A stretch of DNA of 22,605 bases from Natronohydrobacter sp. (lineage in GTDB: Bacteria; Pseudomonadota; Alphaproteobacteria; Rhodobacterales; Rhodobacteraceae), in the NCBI GenBank assembly GCA_007118445.1, contig SKRP01000056.1, forward strand, positions 1 through 22,605. Reading direction: 5' to 3'. The notes below the pieces were generated by a model. It did no database searches and had not been told where the DNA came from. It worked only from the letters and a program-made list of their open reading frames with translations. Positions 7,629 through 13,836 of the stretch are shown in pieces; position 1 is the stretch's first letter; every line of letters begins with the position of its first letter. The translations under genes and the position numbers were made by a program.

Positions 7629-9161
7629 ATGAAAGATATCCTGCAACAACTCGATGACAGGCGCAAAACGGCACGAGCCGGTGGCGGCGAGCGTCGCGTC
7701 GCTGCGCAGCACGCGAAGGGCAAACTGACTGCGCGCGAGCGGATTGAACTGTTGCTCGATGAAGGCAGTTTCGAGGAATTTGACACATTCGTCGCCCATC
7801 GCTGCATCGATTTCGGGATGCAGGCCGAACGACCCGCAGGCGATGGGGTCGTGACGGGCTGGGGCACCGTGAATGGCCGTCAGGTCTATGTCTTTGCGCA
7901 GGATTTCACTGTCATGGGCGGGTCCGTGTCGGAAACCCACGGTAAGAAGATCTGCAAGATCATGGATATGGCGCTGCAAAACGGTGCGCCGGTCATTGGC
8001 CTGAACGATTCGGGCGGCGCGCGGATTCAGGAAGGTGTCGCCTCGCTGGCCGCTTACGGCGAGGTGTTCGACCGCAATATCCGCGCCTCTGGCGTGGTGC
8101 CGCAGATCAGCGTCATCATGGGCCCCTGCGCCGGGGGCGCGGTCTACAGCCCGGCGATGACGGATTTCATCTTCATGGTGAAAGACAGTTCCTACATGTT
8201 CGTGACCGGCCCTGATGTGGTCAAGACTGTCACGAATGAGGTGGTCACGGCTGAGGAGCTGGGCGGTGCGAGCACGCATACGCGCAAATCCTCGGTGGCG
8301 GACGGGGCGTTTGAGAATGATGTCGAGGCGATGATCGAAATCCGCCGCCTGATCGATTTCCTGCCGCTCAACAATCGCGAGAAACCGCCTGTGCGGCCCT
8401 TCTTCGACGATCCGGCGCGGATCGAGCCAAGCCTTGACAGTCTGATCCCCGACAATCCGAACATGCCCTATGACATGAAGGAACTGATCCAGAAACTGGC
8501 AGACGAAGGCGATTTCTACGAGATTCAGGCCGATTTCGCAAAGAATATCATCACCGGCTTCATCCGTCTGGAAGGGCGCACTGTCGGCGTTGTCGCCAAT
8601 CAGCCGATGGTTCTGGCCGGCTGTCTGGATATCGACAGCTCGCGCAAGGCCGCGCGCTTCGTGCGCTTCTGCGATGCGTTTGAAATCCCGATCCTGACGC
8701 TGGTCGATGTGCCGGGCTTCCTGCCCGGCGTGGGGCAGGAATATGCAGGCGTGATCAAACATGGCGCAAAGCTGCTTTACGCGTATGGCGAAGCGACGGT
8801 GCCGAAAGTGACGGTGATCACGCGCAAAGCCTATGGCGGGGCCTATGTGGTGATGGCGTCCAAACATATGGGCGCGGATTTCAACTATGCCTGGCCCACA
8901 GCGGAAATCGCGGTGATGGGGTCCAAGGGGGCAGTTGAAATCCTCTATCGTTCGGAACTGGGCGATACGGAAAAAACCGCCGCGCGGATCAACGAATATG
9001 AAGAACGCTTCGCAAACCCTTTTGTGGCCGCAGAAAAAGGCTTCATCGACGAGGTGATCATGCCGCAATCGACGCGCAAGCGCGTGGCACGGGCCTTTGC
9101 CTCGCTGCGCAGCAAGGCGCAGCAGATGCCGTGGAAGAAACACGACAACATTCCGCTCTGA
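7629..9161 (+). CDS. pccB: propionyl-CoA carboxylase, carboxyltransferase (beta) subunit
   Basis: This 510-aa subunit transfers the carboxyl group from biotin on PccA to propionyl-CoA, giving methylmalonyl-CoA. The length is that of the family. The N-terminal half has the acyl-CoA carboxyltransferase motifs GGSVSETHGKKICK, NDSGGARIQEGV and MGPCAGGAVYSPAMTDF. The C-terminal half carries the biotin-pocket region (VDVPGFLPGVGQEY, KAYGGAYVVM, GAVEILYR). The start is clear: GGAGGAGCGCTC precedes the ATG. Expression is probably set by PccR through the boxes about 80-120 bp upstream. The next gene starts 9 bp after the stop, and pccA lies 1.6 kb downstream in the same direction. Confidence 0.98.
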   Translation: MKDILQQLDDRRKTARAGGGERRVAAQHAKGKLTARERIELLLDEGSFEEFDTFVAHRCIDFGMQAERPAGDGVVTGWGTVNGRQVYVFAQDFTVMGGSVSETHGKKICKIMDMALQNGAPVIGLNDSGGARIQEGVASLAAYGEVFDRNIRASGVVPQISVIMGPCAGGAVYSPAMTDFIFMVKDSSYMFVTGPDVVKTVTNEVVTAEELGGASTHTRKSSVADGAFENDVEAMIEIRRLIDFLPLNNREKPPVRPFFDDPARIEPSLDSLIPDNPNMPYDMKELIQKLADEGDFYEIQADFAKNIITGFIRLEGRTVGVVANQPMVLAGCLDIDSSRKAARFVRFCDAFEIPILTLVDVPGFLPGVGQEYAGVIKHGAKLLYAYGEATVPKVTVITRKAYGGAYVVMASKHMGADFNYAWPTAEIAVMGSKGAVEILYRSELGDTEKTAARINEYEERFANPFVAAEKGFIDEVIMPQSTRKRVARAFASLRSKAQQMPWKKHDNIPL

Positions 9162-9170
9162 GGAACCGCC

Positions 9171-9590
9171 ATGCGCGCTGCCCTCGCGATCCTTGCAGCT
9201 TTCGCGCTGATGCCTCCGGCGGAGGCGCAGGCGCGCAGTCTGAGCCTGCCCTCTGGTGCCGTGGCGCAGCCGCTGCCAGTGGTCTGGGATGAGGACATGT
9301 CGGCGATTCGCCTGCGTTTCGTGGTCGACCAGCTGCAAAGCGCGCGCGACGCCTATTTCGGTGACGGGCAACAGCCCGGCACAGACATGCAATGGATCTG
9401 CGACACCCATCTGCAGCAGCTGAATGAGTCCGGCACGGATCTGCGCGATGATGGCTGGACCGGCATTGTCGTCACCTTGATGGACCGGGAGGTCGAATTT
9501 GGCACTGTCGACACAACTGCTTTCCAGCTTTTCGAATGGTTCCGCATCGATGCAGAGGGCTGCACGCTTGATCTGGGGTCTCATGAGTGA
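9171..9590 (+). CDS. DUF6497 family secreted protein
   Basis: This 139-aa protein has an N-terminal signal peptide (about residues 1-19 or 1-21, AAFALMPPAEAQA) and no other hydrophobic segment, so it is predicted to be periplasmic. Two cysteines (C77 in QWICDTH and C131 in EGCTLDL) could form a disulfide. It resembles the uncharacterised DUF6497 proteins of Rhodobacterales, and no activity is known. The ribosome site GAGGAACCGCC overlaps the pccB stop region, so its translation is likely coupled to pccB. Its conserved-looking position next to pccB suggests a link to the carboxylase locus, but no mechanism can be read from the sequence. Confidence 0.82.
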   Translation: MRAALAILAAFALMPPAEAQARSLSLPSGAVAQPLPVVWDEDMSAIRLRFVVDQLQSARDAYFGDGQQPGTDMQWICDTHLQQLNESGTDLRDDGWTGIVVTLMDREVEFGTVDTTAFQLFEWFRIDAEGCTLDLGSHE

Positions 9591-9779
9591 TCATCCGCAA
9601 CCTGTGCGCTATGATGCAACTGCGCCACAAGGCATTGGCAGCGTGATATTTTCGTGGTCAGGTTTCTGCAAAGCCGATATTATATCGCGGTATGCGTTCG
9701 TTCTGGCGCATATTTGTGAAAAACAAAGGGCGCATGGCTTTGCATCATTGCGCCCAGGCAATACGAGCAGGAGAATAAA
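9591..9779 (+). promoter_or_regulatory. promoter/leader region of mini-lipoprotein 1 with inverted repeat
   Basis: This 189-bp gap is AT-rich (about 9640-9730) and probably carries a promoter for the lipoprotein genes. GGGCGCA at 9728-9734 and TGCGCCC at 9749-9755 form a perfect 7-bp stem with a 14-nt loop, ending about 15 nt before the ribosome site GCAGGAG. It could be a leader hairpin or an operator. I cannot tell which. Confidence 0.4.
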
Positions 9780-9926
9780 ATGGCGAAACTCGCTCTTGTA
9801 TCCGCGTTTCTGGTGTCCCTCATCCCGGCCACCTGCGCAAAAAAGGCTCCCGAGCCTGTGCATTTCGAGCCGGTCAGCGCGCCGATCTATGTCGAGCCCG
9901 CAACCACCAAAGGCAAATACCACTAA
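9780..9926 (+). CDS. small lipoprotein-like protein 1 (48 aa)
   Basis: This 48-residue protein has a hydrophobic leader, then C19 in a lipobox-like context (LIPATC). The short Pro-rich remainder ends in EPATTKGKYH. The lipobox is poor (Pro at -3, Thr at -1), so lipidation is uncertain. GCAGGAGAATAAA is a good ribosome site. The sequence is clearly paralogous to the 47-aa gene about 220 bp downstream: both have Cys19, the CA(K/R)xAPEP segment, API, and the (K/G)KGKY tail. Function unknown. Probably it is exported and anchored to, or facing, the periplasm. Confidence 0.75.
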   Translation: MAKLALVSAFLVSLIPATCAKKAPEPVHFEPVSAPIYVEPATTKGKYH

Positions 9927-9935
9927 GCGGTTTCC

Positions 9936-9959
9936 GGGGCACGGCCTTGGCCGCGCCCC
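9936..9959 (+). terminator. hairpin after mini-lipoprotein 1
   Basis: GGGGCACGG at 9936-9944 pairs with CCGCGCCCC at 9951-9959 (9 bp with one A-C mismatch, loop CCTTGG), 9 bp after the stop codon. There is no T-tract, so it may be an attenuator or an RNA-stabilising stem rather than a strong terminator. Confidence 0.45.
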
Positions 9960-9977
9960 GATCCGCAGAACAGATTG

Positions 9978-10010
9978 CAGCGCGCCCGGCAGCAGGCTGA
10001 GGGCGCGCTG
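9978..10010 (+). terminator. perfect 10-bp hairpin between the two mini-lipoprotein genes
   Basis: CAGCGCGCCC at 9978-9987 pairs perfectly with GGGCGCGCTG at 10001-10010, with a 13-nt loop. It has no T-tract. Together with the hairpin at 9936-9959 it makes a strongly structured 75-nt segment. A processed 3' end or a small RNA are possible readings. Confidence 0.45.
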
Positions 10011-10148
10011 CACCAGAATCCTGTTTGCAAGCAGCGCAGCATCCGCTAGCCTGTTCGCAGGTCGTGGGCTGTCAACCGACAGGGCGGCCTCGGTCTGGCA
10101 GGGCGCATCTGCCAGTGCTATCGCAGCTATGACCAACAGGAGCTTTCC

Positions 10149-10292
10149 ATGTCCAGGATCACCATTTCCCTCGCACTCGGCGCAACCCTTGTTCTCGCTG
10201 CCTGCGCGCGCCAGGCCCCGGAACCCGAGCCGCCGGTCATGGCCGCTCCGATCCCGGCAGAGCCCACAACGGGCAAGGGCAAGTACAACTGA
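10149..10292 (+). CDS. small lipoprotein 2 (47 aa), paralogue of the upstream gene
   Basis: This 47-residue lipoprotein has a canonical lipobox, LAAC, with the lipidated Cys at residue 19. The mature part is only 29 residues: CARQAPEP, a Pro/Ala-rich middle with API, and the tail EPTTGKGKYN. AACAGGAGCTTTCC is a good ribosome site. The mature domain has no Asp at +2, so outer-membrane sorting would be the default expectation. It shares Cys position, APEP, API and the KGKY tail with the gene at 9780, which indicates tandem duplication. Function unknown. Confidence 0.82.
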   Translation: MSRITISLALGATLVLAACARQAPEPEPPVMAAPIPAEPTTGKGKYN

Positions 10293-10343
10293 TCCGCGCC
10301 CCGGACCCGCTGCGACAGCGCTGCCCGCTATCGGAGGCAGGTC

Positions 10344-10724
10344 ATGCTGAAGCATCGCGGGTTCCCGGGCCGCCTGCCTGGCACTGATTTCCAGTTCACC
10401 ATCCGTCGCGCCAATCCCAAAGGCGTGACGCCCCTGCAGCCGCGCAAACGTTTCGCCGACCGCAGGCTCACGGATCGCCGCGCCGACGAGGCTTTCCTCG
10501 GCGCGCTGATTGCCCATTTTGCCGATGCGCCTTTCGAGCGCGGTAATCTGGATGCGGGCCGCCTGTCCTGGCTTCTGGGACGCGAAGTGGTAGCGGCCTC
10601 TGATCCTTTTGATCCTGTCAGCTATGACCAGCTTCTGCGCGTGGATCTGCGTGCGGCAGAGGCCAGTTTTCCACAACTGTTCGACGGATCGTCCGAATTT
10701 GCCTTTGATACATGGGAAGAGTGA
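10344..10724 (+). CDS. uncharacterised soluble protein between pccB and pccA
   Basis: This 126-aa protein has no signal peptide or membrane helix. Its N-terminal third is basic (RKRFADRRLTDRRADEAF at about residues 34-51). The rest is acidic and probably helical, ending in an acidic tail (FAFDTWEE). I do not recognise a domain. CGGAGGCAGGTC is a strong ribosome site, and codon use matches the neighbours, so it is a real gene. pccA starts 37 bp downstream, so the two are almost certainly in one transcript. A role in carboxylase assembly or regulation is an untested guess from position. Confidence 0.8.
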   Translation: MLKHRGFPGRLPGTDFQFTIRRANPKGVTPLQPRKRFADRRLTDRRADEAFLGALIAHFADAPFERGNLDAGRLSWLLGREVVAASDPFDPVSYDQLLRVDLRAAEASFPQLFDGSSEFAFDTWEE

Positions 10725-10761
10725 TGACGCTTCCCGCGACCTGCCCTGGAGAGGAGCCAGC

Positions 10762-12759
10762 ATGTTTTCGAAAATCCTGATCGCCAATCGTGGTGAAATC
10801 GCCTGCCGCGTGATCAAATCGGCCCGCAAGATGGGCATCAAGACAGTGGCGGTCTATTCTGATGCGGACCGGAATGCGCTGCATGTGCGTATGGCGGATG
10901 AGGCGGTGCATATCGGCCCGGCCCCCGCCAACCAATCCTATATCGTCATCGACAAGATCATGGACGCGATTCGCCAGACGGGCGCGGAAGCCGTGCATCC
11001 GGGCTATGGCTTCCTGTCGGAGAACATGAAATTCGCCGAAGCGCTTGCGGCCGAGGGCGTGGCCTTCATCGGCCCGCCTGCCGGTGCCATCGAGGCGATG
11101 GGCGACAAGATCACCTCGAAGAAGCTCGCGGCCGAAGCGGGCGTCAGCACAGTGCCGGGCTATATGGGGCTGATCGCCGATGCCGATGAGGCGGTGAAAA
11201 TCTCGGGCGAGATCGGCTATCCGGTGATGATCAAGGCGTCGGCGGGCGGTGGCGGCAAGGGGATGCGCATCGCCTGGAAAGAGGATGAGGTCCGCGAGGG
11301 GTTCCAGTCCTCGAAGAACGAAGCGGCGAACAGCTTCGGCGATGACCGGATTTTCATCGAGAAATTCGTGACCCAACCGCGCCATATCGAAATTCAGGTG
11401 CTGGCCGACCAGCACGGCAATTGTGTCTATCTGCACGAGCGCGAATGCTCGATCCAGCGCCGCAATCAGAAAGTCATCGAGGAAGCGCCTTCGCCGTTTC
11501 TGGATGAAGCCACCCGCAAGGCCATGGGTGAACAGGCTTGCGCGCTCGCGCAGGCGGTCAGCTATACATCGGCGGGCACGGTCGAGTTTATCGTGGACGG
11601 CGAGCGCAATTTCTACTTCCTGGAAATGAACACCCGTTTGCAGGTGGAACACCCGGTGACGGAACTGATCACCGGTGTCGATCTGGTCGAGCAGATGATC
11701 CGTGTGGCCGCTGGCGAGAAGCTGCCGTTTGCGCAATCGGACCTGAAGATCAACGGCTGGGCGATGGAATCGCGCCTCTATGCCGAAGACCCGTATCGCA
11801 ACTTCCTGCCCTCGATTGGCCGCCTGACCCGTTACCGCCCACCGCTTGAGGTGGCAGAGGCGACCCGCGCCGTGCGCAATGATACTGGCGTCTATGAGGG
11901 CGGCGAGATCAGCATGTATTACGACCCGATGATCGCGAAGCTTTGCACCTGGGCGCCCACGCGCGGGCAGGCGATCGAGGAAATGCGCCTCGCGCTCGAT
12001 GAATTCGAGCTGGAAGGGATCGGCCATAACCTGCCATTTCTGTCGGCGGTGATGGACCACCCGCGCTTTGTCTCGGGCGAGATCACCACGGCCTTCATCG
12101 CTGAGGAATATCCTGACGGTTTCGCGGGCGCCGATCTGGCAGATGATCTGGTCCACCGGGTCGCCGCAAGCGCTTGTGCGATGAACCGCGTGGCCGAAAT
12201 CCGCCGCGCGCGGGTCTCGGGGCGGATGGACAATCACGAGCGCGTTGTCGGCACGGATTGGGTGATGAAACTTGCCGGTCAGGAGCTCGCGGCCAGCATT
12301 CAGGCCGACCGTGAAGGCGCGACAGTGACGCTGGCGGGGCAGACATATCGTATCACCTCGGACTGGCAGCCCGGCCAGCCCTTGGCGCGGCTGATGGTCA
12401 ATGGCACACCGCTGGTGATGAAGGTCGCCAAAATGCCGGGAGGCTACCGGATGCGCCTGCGCGGCGCGGATCTGAAAGTGAATGTCTTTTCGCCGCGTCA
12501 GGCGGAACTGGCGCAACTGATGCCGGAAAAGCTGCCGCCTGATACCTCGAAACTGCTCTTGTGCCCGATGCCCGGCATGGTCGTGTCCATCGCGGTTGCG
12601 GAAGGGGATGAGGTCTTCGAAGGTCAGGCGCTGGCCACAGTCGAGGCCATGAAGATGGAAAACATCCTGCGCGCCGAACGCAAGGGCCGTGTGTCGAAAA
12701 TCAATGCTGAAGCCGGGGCGTCGCTGGCTGTTGATGATGTGATCATGGAGTTCGAATGA
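10762..12759 (+). CDS. pccA: propionyl-CoA carboxylase, biotin-carrying (alpha) subunit
   Basis: This 665-aa subunit carboxylates its own biotin using ATP and bicarbonate, then delivers the carboxyl group to PccB. Domain order is standard. The biotin carboxylase N-domain starts at ILIANRGEIACR. The ATP-grasp domain has the glycine loop SAGGGGKGMR and the EMNTRLQVEHPVTE catalytic segment. A biotin carboxylase C-domain and the BT linker follow, then the biotinyl domain with the lysine of EAMKMEN at residue 631, 34 residues from the end. The ATG follows GAGAGGAGCCAGC. Its stop overlaps the start of the next gene by 4 bp (ATGA). Separation from pccB by four small genes is notable but is seen in related genomes, as far as I recall. 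Confidence 0.98.
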   Translation: MFSKILIANRGEIACRVIKSARKMGIKTVAVYSDADRNALHVRMADEAVHIGPAPANQSYIVIDKIMDAIRQTGAEAVHPGYGFLSENMKFAEALAAEGVAFIGPPAGAIEAMGDKITSKKLAAEAGVSTVPGYMGLIADADEAVKISGEIGYPVMIKASAGGGGKGMRIAWKEDEVREGFQSSKNEAANSFGDDRIFIEKFVTQPRHIEIQVLADQHGNCVYLHERECSIQRRNQKVIEEAPSPFLDEATRKAMGEQACALAQAVSYTSAGTVEFIVDGERNFYFLEMNTRLQVEHPVTELITGVDLVEQMIRVAAGEKLPFAQSDLKINGWAMESRLYAEDPYRNFLPSIGRLTRYRPPLEVAEATRAVRNDTGVYEGGEISMYYDPMIAKLCTWAPTRGQAIEEMRLALDEFELEGIGHNLPFLSAVMDHPRFVSGEITTAFIAEEYPDGFAGADLADDLVHRVAASACAMNRVAEIRRARVSGRMDNHERVVGTDWVMKLAGQELAASIQADREGATVTLAGQTYRITSDWQPGQPLARLMVNGTPLVMKVAKMPGGYRMRLRGADLKVNVFSPRQAELAQLMPEKLPPDTSKLLLCPMPGMVVSIAVAEGDEVFEGQALATVEAMKMENILRAERKGRVSKINAEAGASLAVDDVIMEFE

Positions 12760-13136
12760 TGAAACGCACGCCCCTGCGCCTGTTTGCGACCTATTTCCTG
12801 TGCTTCGTCGCGGCTCTGGTGCTGGCTTGGGTGATCCTGACGCAATTGATCGAGGGCGTGCGCGAAGGCTATTGGGTGCTGCTTCTAATGCCGCCGCTTG
12901 GCGGCATGGCGCTGTTTCACGGCCTGTTCCCGCTGCTCAGCCGCATCCGGCTGGGACTGGAATTCACAGCCATCGGTGGCGGGCTGGTCTATGGGCTGGG
13001 CGCACTGATGGGCGGCGCGGTTTGGCTGGGCCTGCTCGATCCCGGCACGGCTTTTGTCTTCTGGCTTGCGGGCGTGTTCGGTCCCGGCTGGTGGCTGATG
13101 TCAAGCTGGGCCGAGAAAATCGGATATTACCAATGA
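12756..13136 (+). CDS. small inner-membrane protein coupled to pccA
   Basis: This 126-aa protein has about four hydrophobic helices (roughly residues 8-30, 38-60, 66-90 and 94-115). It has a short basic N-terminus (MMKRTPLR) and ends in WAEKIGYYQ. I do not recognise a family. The ATG overlaps the pccA stop codon by 4 bp (a second ATG follows directly), so translation is coupled to pccA. The gene ends 4 bp before the Rhodobacterales-type hairpin repeat, which probably terminates this operon. Possible roles such as transport or membrane anchoring are guesses. Confidence 0.8.
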   Translation: MMKRTPLRLFATYFLCFVAALVLAWVILTQLIEGVREGYWVLLLMPPLGGMALFHGLFPLLSRIRLGLEFTAIGGGLVYGLGALMGGAVWLGLLDPGTAFVFWLAGVFGPGWWLMSSWAEKIGYYQ

Positions 13137-13140
13137 TGGT

Positions 13141-13207
13141 TTCATCTTGCCCCAAATACTCGCGGGGGAACCAGCCCCTTGGGGCTGGTGGGGGCGGCAG
13201 CCCCCTG
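13141..13207 (+). repeat. dispersed hairpin repeat, copy 1 (convergent gene junction)
   Basis: The element starts with a 21-bp sequence identical to copy 2 at 20285 (core TCATCTTGCCCCAAATACTC), followed by G-rich hairpins. CCAGCCCC at 13171-13178 pairs with GGGGCTGG at 13181-13188. GGGGGC at 13190-13195 pairs with GCCCCC at 13200-13205. It sits between two tail-to-tail genes, fitting a bidirectional terminator or a REP-like element. Confidence 0.75.
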
Positions 13208-13248
13208 AAAGATGGACCTGGCGCAAGCCGCAATAGGGCAACAGCAGA

Positions 13249-13740
13249 TCACCGCCCCGCTGGCCGCCGCTCCAGCACTTCCTGCCGCCGTGTCGGGAAG
13301 CGCTCGATCACGGCCACCAATTCGCGCGCCGAACGCACTGCCGGGCGGCGCGCCTTGACCTCGCCATCCTTGTCGATGATCGCCGTCATGAACCCGCGCG
13401 GGCGCATGACCTGCCGCAGGGGACTGTTATCTTCCGGATGGGCATCGAAGATCACGACAGCATCGCGCTCGACGAAATCCATGTCGCGCGCGCGCAGCGC
13501 CTCCAGCTGGCGGGTGAATTGCGGGTCATCAGGTGTGTCGGCCATCACCACGAGCAGCCGCCGTGTCCAGATGAAATCGCGCACATCCGTGTCGCGCGCA
13601 TCCAGAAACAGCAATTCCTCATCAGGGTTCGGCGCCACATCTTCAGCGGCCATTTCGGGCGCATTCTGCTCCACCCCTTCGCTCGCCCCCAGGGTGAGCG
13701 GAAAAATCAATGCGAAAACAAGCGTCCAGACGGGTTTCAT
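13249..13740 (-). CDS. DUF4174 domain-containing secreted protein
   Basis: This 163-aa protein has a signal peptide (about residues 1-19, MKPVWTLVFALIFPLTLG) and a single DUF4174 domain. Matching segments are WTRRLLVVMADTPDDPQF, a RDMDFVERDAVVIF strand, DKDGEVKARRP, and the ending IERFPTRRQE, comparable to the family's D-MPMRQ-E ending. The domain has a thioredoxin-like look but no CxxC pair here, so redox catalysis is not expected. Function unknown. The start has ACAGGAGGCTGC, and 96 bp separates it from the divergent mutase gene. Confidence 0.88.
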   Translation of the reverse strand: MKPVWTLVFALIFPLTLGASEGVEQNAPEMAAEDVAPNPDEELLFLDARDTDVRDFIWTRRLLVVMADTPDDPQFTRQLEALRARDMDFVERDAVVIFDAHPEDNSPLRQVMRPRGFMTAIIDKDGEVKARRPAVRSARELVAVIERFPTRRQEVLERRPAGR

Positions 13741-13772
13741 GCAGCCTCCTGTATGCAGCATATATAGGCGCG

Positions 13773-13786
13773 GTTTTCAGGAAAAC
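13773..13786. promoter_or_regulatory. palindrome in the DUF4174/mutase divergent promoter
   Basis: GTTTTC and GAAAAC arms with a 2-bp centre form a 14-bp palindrome in the 96-bp divergent gap. A TATATA element at 13760-13767 is a candidate -10 for the minus-strand gene. The palindrome is not a TTTGCAAA box, so PccR control of the mutase is not supported. Confidence 0.3.
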
Positions 13787-13836
13787 ACCAGAGCGGCCCG
13801 CGTTTTGCCGCGATTTGACGACAGAAAGGACCAGCC

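Noticed and set aside
7566..9584. 672-codon open frame on the minus strand opposite pccB and DUF6497
   Set aside because: Antisense shadow of two genes with good ribosome sites and family motifs. It spans two genes without its own ribosome site or motif.
9609..10841. 410-codon minus-strand frame across the small genes between pccB and pccA
   Set aside because: It is long, so I considered it as an alternative to the mini-lipoproteins. The plus-strand genes have strong ribosome sites, lipoprotein signals and paralogy, while the minus frame is Arg/Ala-rich and has no domain.
10618..12516. 632-codon minus-strand frame opposite pccA
   Set aside because: Mirror of pccA codon structure. No recognisable protein features.
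13745..13836. PccR site upstream of the mutase gene
   Set aside because: Only weak TTTG fragments (TTTTGCCGCGATTTG) are present, with no octamer.
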